64,000 bases of DNA, from the NCBI RefSeq assembly GCF_024713945.1, contig NC_134683.1, positions 1,478,501-1,542,500 on the forward strand. The letters are read 5' to 3'. The stretch comes from Dermatophagoides farinae (taxonomy: Eukaryota > Arthropoda > Arachnida > Sarcoptiformes > Pyroglyphidae). Shown here in pieces: positions 36,870 through 49,315 of this stretch. Both the position numbers and the translations under genes were made by a program. A model generated the notes under the pieces. That model was not told where the DNA came from. It ran no database searches and saw nothing but the letters and a program-made list of their open reading frames with translations. How positions within the stretch are numbered: the first letter of the stretch is position 1; every line of letters starts with the position of its first letter.

Positions 36870-37121
36870 TATAAAATTCGATTTTATCGATTCATTCGAA
36901 TTCTGATTGTTTTCAATATTATCGTTATCGATATTATTATTATAAAATTATTAATTTTTTTCAATTTTACTAATAAAATCTCTTTGCAAAGAAAAAAAAA
37001 CACAATTGAACTTTCGAACAAAAATTTTAATTCAAAAAAAAAAAAAAAAATTTCAATCAACAACACACACACATGCACACATACAACCAATTAGAATTCA
37101 CATTCGATTCTAATTCATTAA

Positions 37122-38112
37122 TCAATCAGTAGTTCCGGTTGTGGCCATTTGATTTGCACGTTGAAATGCTGCATCCACAGCACTACAAATACATGAATGA
37201 ACTTTACCCTTTTCCAATGTCATTAGGCCATAGACAGCACCGCCGGATGGACTACATGCTTCATCTTTTAAAAAATCAGAATTCTTTCCCGATGAAAATA
37301 ATGTTTGTGCAACTGAAGAGATCATTTTAGCTGTCAATTTTGTTGCATTATTTCTTGCCATTCCTAATTTAACACCACCATCAGACATTGCTTTTAGAAA
37401 TTCAAGAGACTAGGAAAAAAAACCATTATTAAGAGATTTCAGTGAAAAAAAAATCAAGAAAAATACATACAAATGCAATTCCAGCACCAGCAATAATGCA
37501 GCAAATATCCATCATATCTGCTGAAAGATATTCCAATTTTGATACCCGTGAAAGTAAATCACGTACTGGTTCAGCTAGATTTGTACTATCGGGTTCAACA
37601 TCAAAATAACAATTACCAGCACCAAATGCAACCGATGGACTAATAACACAACGATGAAATTTTATCGTATATTTTGCCGGATCTTCTGGATTCAATAAAC
37701 AAAGTTTAATCTGATCGGTTGTAAATCCAAACACAACGGATAAAACATATGCTGGATGACGCATATTTGGAATGAAATTTGTTGTCAATGCAGCCGGTTG
37801 TGTACCACCAATACGATAAAGATTACGAATTACTTGTGGATTAACACAAATGAAAATGATATCACAATCATAACGACCAAATATATCAATATTTCGTTTA
37901 GTTGTTTTCAAGCCTTTATATTCCTCTTTAAGATGATCAGTATTCGTTGTACTAGGTGCCGATACATGAATACGTTGTGGTTCAACACGTCCATATTTCA
38001 CTAGACCTTGAATGATTGCTTGAGTAATTTTACCTGCACCAATAAAACCAATTTTTGCTGCACCTGAATCGGCCATTTGACGATTTGAACTTTTACGTGA
38101 TGTTCGTGCCAT
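37122..38112 (-). CDS. Pyrroline-5-carboxylate reductase-like protein
   Basis: Exon 1 is 38112-37471 and exon 2 is 37409-37122 (309 aa, phase-0 intron). P5C reductase makes proline from pyrroline-5-carboxylate with NAD(P)H. IGFIGAGKITQAI at residues 21-33 is the dinucleotide-binding turn. FICVNPQVI near 105, a DGGVKLGMAR helix and the LKD..CSPSG..YGLMTLE block at the C-terminus place it in the family. It is divergent. The usual SGSGPAY is AGAGIAF, and in the SPGG-T signature the active-site Thr (Thr238 of human PYCR1) is Ala (SPSGGAVYGL). The protein may therefore be a paralogue with altered activity rather than the housekeeping enzyme. There is no clear mitochondrial presequence. The start chosen is the first Met of the open frame. 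Confidence 0.85.
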
Positions 38113-38448
38113 TGCTCTTCTCTAGCTTTTTCTACTTTTTTCTTTTTTCGATTGAAAAATTCACAAAAATTCGATATGGAAACAAACAAAAACTTTTTCG
38201 AGAAAAAAAAATAACAACTAATAAACACAAACAAACAAAAAACAAAAAACAAAAAAAAAGAATTGAAAAATTTACAATTTTGCGGCATTGTATTTATATG
38301 GAAATTTGTTGATTTTTTCGGTGAATTAAAAAATGATTAAATTTCATCGAATAAATCAATTTTTAATTCTTTATTTCGAACAGAAATCAAAAAAAATTTT
38401 TTTTGTTGTTGTTTACAAAATTTTTTGTTGTTGTTGTTGTTGTTTCCC
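38113..38448. other. Short spacer between two minus-strand genes
   Basis: It holds the presumed 5' leader of the P5C reductase-like gene (CT-rich near 38118-38150) and, on its left-hand neighbour's side, T-rich 3' sequence of the four-helix gene with a (TTG)n tract near 38425-38442. Nothing else was seen. Confidence 0.55.
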
Positions 38449-39018
38449 TTAAAGTTTTTCCAATGCACGTTCATGATCATCTAGAAATGTTTCCATTGTT
38501 GGTTTTGGTTCACGTCTTATACGTAATTCTTGGCTAATCTTGAATTCTTTATCCTCTTCACGTTGCATTAAAAATTGAATAACGGATAATGTGGCCACAG
38601 CAAATGGAAATACAAAACAAACAATTGAACCACGTAGATATACATTAGCCAGTCCCCATACGGCAAACACATATGACAATATTGATAATGTAATCAATTG
38701 ATATTGATTTTCAGCATGAATACCACGTACAATAAACATTAAACCAAGTAGATCGGCCACTATGACCGATGTAACTGTCCACCATTTCCATGTAGTGACC
38801 GCAGAATATCGACGAGCATTCTCATACGTTAGATTGTATTCCCAATCAGCTTGTTCGAAAATGAAAATAAAAATCCATACCGATGATACTAGATATGCGA
38901 TTGCCATTACAAGATTAAAATATTTAACAAAACGATATTCAGCTGTACGTGCATCTTGTGCATCATGTTGATAACGATATGCATAATCAACTGGATCACC
39001 ACGTGTTTTTGCAACCAT
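38449..39018 (-). CDS. Four-helix membrane protein with LRGSI motif, unknown function (e)
   Basis: This is a single exon of 189 aa; the ATG is preceded by an eight-base A-run. Four helices lie at about residues 33-55, 76-98, 103-124 and 128-148, with charged ends (N-terminal Arg/Asp-rich, C-terminal acidic and basic, ending ALEKL). No signal peptide is present. The segment YVFAVWGLANVYLRGSI between helices 3 and 4 matches YLFASFGSFSEFLRGSI in the protein at 55647-57559 (f), down to the following Pro. The two are therefore homologous despite very different N-termini. The compact size recalls tetraspan vesicle or cell-surface proteins, but no known family signature is visible. Confidence 0.7.
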   Translation of the reverse strand: MVAKTRGDPVDYAYRYQHDAQDARTAEYRFVKYFNLVMAIAYLVSSVWIFIFIFEQADWEYNLTYENARRYSAVTTWKWWTVTSVIVADLLGLMFIVRGIHAENQYQLITLSILSYVFAVWGLANVYLRGSIVCFVFPFAVATLSVIQFLMQREEDKEFKISQELRIRREPKPTMETFLDDHERALEKL

Positions 39019-40269
39019 TTTTTTTCGTTTTTCGTTTTTGTTGTTTCAAATCAACAAAAAAAAAACCACAAATCATGGATCGTTTACGAATGACAAACAA
39101 AACAACAATAATGTTGAAAACAAATTGGATAAAAAAAAATCCAATGAATCATAATTAGATGTGATGATCATAAAATTCATTGATGATTGCTTACATTTGA
39201 TTGTTGATTTGACGACGACAACAGCACCAACAGCAACAGAAAAACATTGGCAACAAAAATTGCGGTCTTCTTTGATCCAGTATCATAAACTAATGATGAT
39301 GATTTTTGATCATCATCAGTTACCCAGGTAACTACGTATCAATTTCCGGTTACCCGGTAAACTTAACATATGTATTCACGAGCACGCATACAAGAAAACA
39401 AACACAGAAAAAAACAAGAAGAAAACAATCAAAAGAAATTTTATCAGAAAAATTTTCAGAAAAAAATTTTCCGGTTCATCAATCATAATGAATCACGAAT
39501 GTTTTGTTTGTTTGTTTTTTTTTTTTTTTTTTTTTTTTGAAAATCTATAGAGAGAAAAAAAAAGTTCAATCCATCATTATATCAGAATAATAATCAACAA
39601 ATATAATCACTATATATATAGTGATGTAATGTGTATTTCATCATTAACTAGGCATCATTTTGTGTGTGTGTGTGTGTGTGTTTTGAGTAATAACAAACAA
39701 ACAAACAAACAAACGAAAAAAAAGAACAAAATTAAAATTCAATATATAATAAAATCAATAAACTACTCAATAACGAGCTATCCAACATCACAATTTTTTA
39801 TAATAAAAATAAAGTTCTCTTCGGTTTTTTTTTTGGATACAACAAACCCCCTTTGTGTGTAAATGAATGAATGAATGAATGAATGATGAGAAAAATTCAG
39901 CAAAAACATGATTCGATTTTTTTTTTCGCTATTAGTTTTGGTGTAAACAATTGTAATAGTTGATTAACAAGAAGAAAAAATGATAATTACAGCCAATTAA
40001 AACAGATAAACAGATGTGATGATGATGATGATGATGATGCAATTAATCAATCAATCAATCGATCGATCGAATATATAAGGGATTAGAAAAAGTTTTTTGT
40101 TTTTTTTGCTTTGTTCCATATTTTCATTATTAGTCGTTTTGGAATTGGCTTTTTTGTTGTTTAGATTATTATTATTTATCATGATTATTTTATTATTATT
40201 ATTATTATGGAAGTAGTTATGTTGTTTGTTTTTTGTATGGTGTTTGCATCAAAAAAAAAAAAAAATGGT
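39019..40269. other. Intergenic stretch
   Basis: A minus-strand donor-like site (AAAT|GTAAGC) near 39193 may mark a 5' untranslated exon of gene e. Otherwise it holds a T-run near 39515-39540, a perfect 20-base palindrome at 39606-39625 (ATCACTATAT and its mirror), (GT)n near 39660-39680, (AATG)n near 39863-39883, (ATG)n near 40017-40039 and (ATT)n near 40189-40207. Confidence 0.55.
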
Positions 40270-41430
40270 CTATTCATTCAGGCAAATTGTTCGTACCAAT
40301 TGTTCGCATACAACATATGGATCCATATTGGATGCTGGTCGTCGATCTTCCAAATAACCATAACCATCATCGGCAACTTGTCTTGGGATACGAACAGATG
40401 CACCACGATTAGCAACACCGTAAGTGAATTTATCCATCGAACTGGTCTCATGTTTACCGGTCAAACGACGTGCATTATCAGCACCGCCACTTGGATCATA
40501 TTTGACAATATGTTTGGCATGATTCTTTTCCAATCGTTTACATGCGGCTTCAATCTCAGCCAAACCACCTTTTTCACGCATAGCTTTGGTTGAGAAATTC
40601 GTGTGAGCACCAGCACCATTCCAATCACCTGGAATTAATTTCGGATCAAATGTAACGGCAACATGAAAATCTTCGGCAACACGGTGTAACAAGAAACGTG
40701 CCATCCATAGATCATCACCAATCGAGATGCCTTTGCATGGACCGACCTATATTTTGATAAAAAAAAATTATGAAAATCACGAAAATCAAAATCAAGAAAT
40801 CGGTTTTACCTGGAATTCCCATTGCGATGGCATTACTTCGGCATTTTCACCGGCAATCTTAACACCAGAATACATACATGCTCGATAATGTGCTTCAACA
40901 ATATCTCTTCCAAATACACGATTAGCACCAACACCACAATAATATGGACCTTGTGGTCCAGGGAAACCACCTGTTGGCCAACCTAATGGCTTGTTACGAT
41001 CGGTACCATCCAAAAGTGAATATTCTTGTTCAATACCGAACCATGGTTCTTGATCAGCAGCCATATCCATGACAGCATTACATGTATGTCTAGTATTTGA
41101 GGGCGTCGGTGTTTTATCATAACGGATTGTTTCACAAAGAACCAATTTATTATTGCCACCACGAAATGGATCACTATAGACTTGTACCGGAAATAGATAA
41201 ACATCGGCATTTGAACCTTCTGATTGATAGGTAGAGGAGCCATCGAAATTCCAAATAGGCAATTCGGATGATGATTTCGGAACAAAATTCAATGTTCGTG
41301 TTTTAGCACGAAGACCTTGTTGACCATCGATCCAAACGTACATTGCTTGTACAACATTTTCCGGTTGTCGAAGGGCCATATATCTGGCCAAAAGGCCAGC
41401 ATTCGATTCCAAACTGGTTATGTTTTGCAT
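40270..41430 (-). CDS. Glutamine synthetase (copy A)
   Basis: Exon 1 is 41430-40810 and exon 2 is 40746-40270 (365 aa, phase-0 intron). The enzyme makes glutamine from glutamate, ammonia and ATP; animal forms are cytosolic or mitochondrial decamers. Key residues are all present: Asp63 in NFDGSST (ammonia binding), Glu134 and Glu136 in FGIEQEY and Glu198 and Glu205 in [11 protein letters not shown] (metal ligands), the GAGAHTNFS histidine block, Arg301 in NARRLTG (equivalent to human Arg299, glutamate binding) and the ANR..IRIPR and EDRRPA blocks. The ATG at 41430 was chosen because a strong pyrimidine tract and acceptor (CACTGTATAG) end 15 bases before it, so a 5' untranslated exon lies upstream. 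A donor at 45456 (CAAG|GTGAGTTT) is a candidate partner, which would give a 4-kb intron. Confidence 0.95.
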
Positions 41431-44400
41431 GCTGATTTCTATACAGTGGGAAAACAAAACAACAAAAAAAAAAGAATTGTAAGAACAAACGACAAAACAA
41501 ACACCACAAAAAACAGAAAGAGAAAAAAAAAAATGTTATGAATGATTTAATTTGAATAGAAACGGGTTGTATATAAAGGCAAACTTTTTGTAAACGTATA
41601 AAAATGGATGGATTATTTTTTTTAGGAAGGGGGAGTTTACTGATAGGAGATTAAAAAAAAAGATAAAAACGAATGAAAAACAGACAGACAGACAGACAGA
41701 CAGACACACAAACACAATCATACATGGTAAAAGTGATGATTGAGAGTATATAAGAGTAAGGATAAAAAACAAATTGAATTTGATTGATTAATTCAAAATT
41801 AATCAAATGACTAAAGTCAATAATAATAATAATGTTGTTATGTATGTATGTATCATGGAAATGTATGGTATGATGAAAATGATGATTTGAAGTTGATTGA
41901 TGAAAATCCTTGAGCATTTATAATCAAGACTATCATCATCATCATCATCATCATCAATATTTGTCGTCATAGCCATAGCATTGATTACACACACACACAC
42001 ACACACACAAATACATTATGAATAAATAAAGAAATAGAAATTCGAAAATTGAAAATCAAATAAACAAAAAAAAAAAGAAAAATATCTTCTTATTACCATT
42101 TTACTGATTTTTTTTCGATATATATGATATTATCATCATCATCATCATCATTATATCAAATATCATAAATGAATGAATAAGTGAATAGCGACATTTTTCA
42201 TTTCTTTCAAGTTAACATCATAGTATATCATCAATCAATCAACATAGTGAAAATAAATATTCGAATATAAATATTTGATTCGATTTCTACCCAAGTATGG
42301 TTGTGCAATCACATAATGGCATAAATATAGTGTGAAAAACAGTGAAAAAAAAATAGAAATAAAAAATCACCTGAGAAACGACCCTCAAACATCATCACTT
42401 TTTTTTGATCAAAATCATGGACAACGCCTACGCATAATATATTTATTTATTTATTTGTTGTTGTTGTTGTTGTTGATGGCAACAAATCTCATTATTCATT
42501 CAGTTTATTTAACATTTGTTATTATGATTAATGATGAGAGATGGAAATCCACTTGAAATGAGAATAATAAACAAACAAAACAAATAATCCTTATTAAAAA
42601 TCGAATCCAAATGCTCCATTCTCTCATTCCCACATACACACACAAAAAAAAAATCCGTTGGCCTATGAAAACGAAAAAACAAACAAACAAACAAATAGGA
42701 ATCACCACGAGAAAAAAAATGAAATTAAAAACCTCTAAAACACCCCTGCAAAATGATTATTAGAGAGAGAGAGAGAGAGAGAAAGAGATAGAAAAAAACC
42801 GATCCAATTATCATACAACTAAAAAACATGATCGTATCATGATCATGATGATAATATATACCGAACCCGAAACATTAATCAATCAATCAATTTATTACTG
42901 TTATCATCAAATTAACCATATTCGGAAATGAATAAATTGAACAAAATGCCAGACAGAACAACCAGTGAGTGAGAGAGAGAGAGAGCGAAAAAAAAGAACC
43001 CAATACCAGATAAGAAGCAATGAATTGATTGATTTCAATACATCGATACTGATGATGATGATGATCACATGATGACCAGATGATTTGATCATCAATGAGA
43101 GGCGTGTGTGTGTGTGTGTATGTGCGTACATTATTATTGTTTGTAATTATTAGAATATCAAAAATCGAATGATTAAGGAGGATATACCATATCATTCTAA
43201 TAAATTATGTGAATTTATCATCATCATCATCATTATCACTGTCATAAAATTGAATATATACATAAATGGGGTTTTTTCCAGCAGAAAAAAAAACTTTTTT
43301 CAAAAAATTTTTTTTTACAGGATAGATTTTCATCTTCTTGAAAACAGACACAAACACACACACACAGTTTATCACCACAATACAATGGTGATGGAAAAAA
43401 ACATTTGACAAAACATTTATCGAATTATTCAAATGCCGACTAACTGGCTGACTTTTTTTTTTCTCTCTCTCAACCATTCAATCAATAATATTCGATCCAT
43501 CATCATCACATTAAATCCCAGATGTCCGGGTGAAAATATCGAATTGAACTGGTAGAAATTTTTTTTTGTTTTTGTTTTTTTTTGCTTTATGTACTGTAGA
43601 AGGTCAAATTGATTTTTTTCTCTCTCTCTCTCTCTCATAAACTTCCAGTGATATTCGCATGTACAAAAATATTAGAAGGTTTAGGATTGCCGCACTATTG
43701 AATTGTACAAATTAACAATCAATAATCAATATATCAAATGATGATGAACGATGAAAAATGATTAATGTTTGCCAATGGAGAGAAAAAAAAATGAATTTTG
43801 ATTCAATTATCATAAATAAAGGAAAAAAAATGACCATGAAAATTGATTAAAATCAATCAATGTCAATTATTATATTAAGCAAAAACGGAATCAATGGCCC
43901 CACTACATAAAACATCTGGAATCGTTAAAATTCTTCAAATGAAATTCTTTTCTAGAATTACAATTTATTCATGTGATGACAAACTTTCAGGTTTATATTT
44001 CATACACTCACTCACACACACACACACATCTGTTTGAATTGATGATGAAAATCAAAAAATTTTCTCTTGAATTTTTTTTTTTGTCGTTGTCGTCGTATTC
44101 ATTTTCTTGAAAAATCACAATCGCACGAGCACACAAGATGATGATTTTGTATATATGTATGACACTCTTGTTTCAACCAACAAAAAAAAGACAGTCGTTT
44201 TTTGTTTCACCATTGACGACAATGAAAAAAATGATGATCGTCTACAAAAATTTAGTTCAAAAAAAAAAAATGATGATGATGACGATGATGATGACAATCT
44301 CTCTTCTTCAGTCATCGATGATTGTTGTTGTTACTAAAAATAATGTACTTTTTTTGTCTTCTGTTAATCCTCGTCAAGGTGAATTGTTTATTCAATGTTC

Positions 44401-45381
44401 GTTTTTCATTTCATTTCAGATGTTTTTTGTTGTTGTTGTTGTTGTTGTTCAAGAATTTACAAAACAAAACAAAAAACAACAACAACAACAAATCAGACGA
44501 AATATTCATAGATTCCATTGATGATGACCACCAAACAAGAATATTGAGCAAAATGAATAAAACAAAACAAATCTGCCTGGTTATTACGTCATAGGAAATG
44601 ATGATGCAATAATTAGCCGAAAATAACATTCAATGTTGATGAAACGCGAACGCAATACACACACACACACACAGAGAGAGTTCAATACTTTGATTGTTTA
44701 TGTATCTACTATATTGAATGTATAGAATAATATCAAGAATTTTTCAATTTGAAAAAAATCAAATTTGATTTTAATTCCGATTTGTTCAGAAAAAAAGCTA
44801 TAAATAATGCAAAAAAAAAAATCCATCATGGTTGCTACACAACTACACAGAAAAAAATGGCCATTAATTAATGTGAATGAAATGGACGAAAGAAAAATCG
44901 TCATAATGGTAGAATTGTCATTATGGAATAAGAATATAGAATTCAATAATAAAATAATGGAACAGAAACAGAAACATGTGTATAGACCTTGGAAACGGCC
45001 ACACTGAAAAAGAGAAAGAATAATTATCGTTCATTTCATTCTGCTGTTATTGTTGTTTGTGTGTGTGTGTGTGTGAGAGAGAAGAAAATTCTAATTACAT
45101 TTTTGGAACATATAAAAGGAATTGCATTCAATTCAATTCAATTCTTGGCATAGTTTTATTATTCCTGGAAAATCTGATGATGAGAGTTTCTAGTGTGTGT
45201 GTGAGAGAGAGAGAGAGAAAAAAGTTGCTCAATATTTTTGTTATGGTCGATTCATAGATTTTTTTTTCGTTCATTCATTTAACAGAATAACACGGATGAG
45301 GTAAAAAAAAGACATATGTTAACACACAATAACGTTAATCACATATATAATTTGATCGATTAATCAATCAATCAAATCAAT

Positions 45382-45416
<35 letters not shown>

Positions 45417-46010
45417 CTATTTCTCTAGCTAATACAATCAAAATAATAAAACTCACCTTGATTAGATAATAATAATAATTTTGTACAATATGCAAATATG
45501 TAAAACAAATATATTCACATAATAAAATCAATTAATTTACAAACAAACAAAATCAAAATCAAAAAAAAAATTTCCATAAAAAACTAATAATTGAATTGGA
45601 CAATGATCAAGTTTCAATGTTTTGGTTTACAGCACGTCATAATATACACTGATGACTGATGATAAAAACTATACATCCAGCCATGCACAAATATTTTTGT
45701 AAAATAAAAAAAAAAACTAAAAAACAGAAAAAAACAGAAAATCAGAAAACGAACGAATGAAAAAAAAAATTCATTTAAATATATTCAGCATATATATGAT
45801 GATGATGATGATTATTTGATGCGCATAATTTGTTGAATGTAGCGGCCTGTTGTTGTGTGTTATATACAAAAGAAGGAAATGATTTCCTCATTCATACATT
45901 CAAACAAACAAACAAAAACAAACAACCGAGAATGAAATTTAAAAAATGAACTTGATTTTCAAAAGTAGAGAAAAAAATCAACAGAACACAGACACACTAG
46001 TCATTAATTA

Positions 46011-46066
<56 letters not shown>

Positions 46067-47701
46067 AACAACCATATAGATCGACAAATGTACAAAAATT
46101 CACTAAATCATCATCATGATCATCATGATCATTTAGATTTTGACATTGAATATAATAATAGATTTATAATCATCATATATCATACAAAATCAAGAATATC
46201 AAGGCCAATGCCAAGGGCAAAGGGGGTTGGTTAATGATTTGACATTTATTTATTCATACATACCCAACATAATTATTTTCTTTCAATGGTGATTTATTTT
46301 TTGATATCTGGAAAAAAAAATTGATTTGTGATTGAATAGTTTATTTTTCTTTTTTTTTACTCCTCTTATGTCGATCGATATATATTGTAATTGTTTATGG
46401 ATTGATTGATATCATGAATTGATTTTCGTTGATAATGATGTGGATGATGTGGATGATGATAGCACAATTTAATATTGGATGAAATGAAAAAAATATCAAT
46501 GAATGAATGGCACTAATATAGTAAGCAGTGATTTTTTTTATTTGGAATTTTTGAAAACAAAAATTTTTATCACACACACACACACACACGCACATTACAA
46601 AAAAAAAATACCATTGATTGATGATGAATCGAAGAACAAACGAATCGATTTTGTTTGTTTTTTGTTTGGAATATTTTTCGCTCTCTCGCTGCAGAGTGTG
46701 TTTTGTGTTTTGAATGCGTTGTTTTAATTTACTAATGGGCCAGTAAGTGTATTCTTCCGTGAATGATATAACAGAGAGAGAGAGAGAGAGAAAAGAATTT
46801 TTGGTCCATTCAGAGAAAAGTTTTGGTAAAGAAATTTTCGTTTTTTACTTTCATTCATTCATTCAATTTGACCACCATCATCATCATCATTTATATATTA
46901 TTTGATGAGATGAAACAGGACAATGTGAAATGAATGATTCTGTTTTTTTTTTTTTTTTTTTTTTTTTGGCAGAAACAAGAAACAAGAAACACAAAAATAA
47001 GCTCGAAACTCATACGCATGTTTTTTTTTTTTTTTTGGTTTTCTCCATTACAAAAAGTACACAAGAATATCAGCTACGAAAACGAAAAAAAAATAAATCA
47101 AGAACGTGACTTGCAAAAGCCTAGAATTTTGATGTTGATGATGATAATCAATGAAAACACTACTACGTCGCTGTGTTCGAAATAAATTCCTATGTTGTGT
47201 AACTACTGCTACTGCTGCTGCTGCTGCCAGCCATCATTCGATGATCATAAGTTGCGTAGTTATTTTTTTCCGCTGTGAAAAAAAATACAGAATAAATATG
47301 GTTTTGAATCAATTTGAAAGATAAAGAAGAAGAAAAAAAACGTAGTGGTAACCCAGAAAAAAAAATGAAAACAAAATGAATTTAAACGATGGCCATGATC
47401 ACCATCATTCAATGATTTTTTTTGTGGTTAATCAAAAAAAAAAAAAAAACTACAAACACAAACACACATTGAATATATAGAAATGAATATTTTATTACTG
47501 GAATATATCAGTATAAATATATGTGAGTGGTTTCACAAAAAGTCAATATTCTAAAAATAAAAATAAAAACCAAAACAATGGAACAAATGGTTTTTTTTTT
47601 TGATTCCATGTTGTGTTGTATATTGTCGATATAATCATGCGTGTTTATGAAAAGTGATTCAAAAAGAAAAAACATTCCAAAACAATGCCATATACATAAT
47701 T
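41431..47701. other. Six-kilobase spacer between the glutamine synthetase genes
   Basis: No coding exon was supported. It contains (CAGA)n at about 41681-41705, (CA)n near 41989-42009, (GA)n near 42763-42787 and another near 46773-46791, (GATT)n at about 45383-45415 beside its inverted form, (GT)n at 46021-46064, T-runs near 46942-46967 and (CTG)n near 47213-47226. A minus-strand donor at 45456/45457 is the best candidate for the first, untranslated exon of copy A. Part of the stretch may therefore be its intron. Confidence 0.5.
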
Positions 47702-48847
47702 CTATTCATTCAGGCAAATTGTTCGTACCAATTGTTCGCATACAACATATGGATCCATATTGGATGCTGGTCGTCGATCTTCCAAATAACCATAACCATT
47801 ATCGGCAACTTGTCTTGGGATACGAACAGATGCACCACGATTAGCAACACCGTAAGTGAATTTATCCATCGAACTGGTCTCATGTTTACCGGTCAAACAA
47901 CGTGCATTATCAGCACCGCCACTTGGATCATATTTGACAATATGTTTGGCATGATTCTTTTCCAATCGTTTACATGCGGCTTCAATCTCAGCCAAACCAC
48001 CCTTTTCACGCATAGCTTTGGTTGAGAAATTCGTGTGAGCACCAGCACCATTCCAATCACCTGGAATTAATTTCGGATCAAATGTAACGGCAACATGAAA
48101 ATCTTCGGCAACACGGTGTAACAAGAAACGTGCCATCCATAGATCATCACCAATCAAGATGCCTTTGCATGGACCGACCTTTATTTTGATGGAGAAAAAT
48201 TATGAAAATCACGAAAATCAAAATCAAGAAATCGATTTTACCTGGAATTCCCATTGCGATAGCATTCCTTCGGCATTTTCACCGTCAATCTTAACACCAG
48301 CATACATGCATGCTCGATAATGTGCTTCGACAATATCTCTTCCAAATACACGATTAGCACCAACACCACAATAATATGGACCTTGTGGTCCAGGAAAACC
48401 ACCTGTTGGCCAACCTAATGGCTTGTTACGATCGGTACCATCCAAAAATGAATATTCTTGTTCAATACCGAACCATGGTTCTTGATCAGCAGCCATATCC
48501 ATGACAGCATTACATGAATGTCTTGTATTCGATTGAGTGGCTGTAAAATCTTCATACAATGTTTCACAAAATATTAATTTGTTATTACCACCACGAAATG
48601 GATCATTATACATTCGAATCGGTGACAGATAAATTTCAGCATTTGTTTCCGTTATATAAGTTGAATGGCCATCAGTAGTCCATATTGGTAATTCATTAAC
48701 AGATTTCGGAACAAAATTCAATGTCCTTGTTTTAGCACGAATATTTTGGTGGCCATCAATCCAAACGTACATTGTCTGTACATAATTTTCCGGTTGTTTT
48801 ATAGCCATATATTTAGCCAATAGGCCAATCGATTTGTTGCTATTCAT
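47702..48847 (-). CDS. Glutamine synthetase paralogue (copy B), active-site Arg replaced
   Basis: Exon 1 is 48847-48242 and exon 2 is 48178-47702 (360 aa). The intron sits in the same place and phase as in copy A. From about 48520 leftward to the stop the DNA is nearly identical to copy A, intron included. The first 110 codons are clearly different (for example TTDGHST for NFDGSST). The metal-binding Glu residues, the ammonia-site Asp and the His block are kept. Three changes hit conserved signatures: AEVMPSQ became AEGMLSQ, and NARRLTG became NARCLTG. The second loses the Arg that binds the glutamate carboxylate (human Arg299). Copy B may thus be weakly active, inactive or regulatory. The frame is open throughout, and no 5' acceptor sits next to the ATG, unlike copy A. 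Confidence 0.92.
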
Positions 48848-49315
48848 ATTTGATGATCAATAATAAGGCAATAATAGTTTCTCAAAAACTTTTTCTTTTT
48901 ACCAGTTTTTTTTTAATATTCGAAAAACAATAAATTATCATCATCCAAATATTCAAACATTAAATTATCATCATTATATTTATCTTTAAAAATCATATAT
49001 CATGTGAAGACAAAAACTAATGATAAAATGAAACATAAGACTAAACAAAACAAAAAAAAAATTTTATTCTATTCTGGTTGTACATTATATTTTATTTAAT
49101 CAAAGTTTATCGATTAATGAATGGACGGATATCGGTTTTTATTGGTTTTTCTAAACGGTATCATTTTTCATTCTTATGTCATTGTGTGAGTCTGTCATGT
49201 CTGTGTGTGTATTTTGCAATTTAATATTTTTTTTTTCTTAATAAAATTAAACCAAACAAAATTGTTCGGAACCGGTATGGAGATTTGAGAAAGAAAGAAT
49301 TTTTTTTTCTCTCAT
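48848..49315. other. Spacer between glutamine synthetase copy B and the LDLa protein gene
   Basis: AT-rich sequence with T-runs near 48905 and 49227, presumably the 5' leader of copy B on the left and the 3' end of the LDLa gene on the right. No exon was seen. Confidence 0.55.

Noticed and set aside
39606-39625. Perfect 20-base palindrome ATCACTATAT/ATATAGTGAT
   Set aside because: Half of it is an (AT)n core, and such palindromes arise easily in this base composition. No neighbouring feature gives it meaning.
40207-40593. Open plus-strand frame opposite glutamine synthetase copy A (the same occurs at 47654-48025 opposite copy B)
   Set aside because: It is the antisense shadow of exon 2; its conservation between the two copies follows from the near-identity of the genes themselves.
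46021-46064. Long GT repeat and other microsatellites as possible arrays of interest (CRISPR-like)
   Set aside because: Units are two to four bases with no spacers; these are plain microsatellites of a eukaryotic genome.
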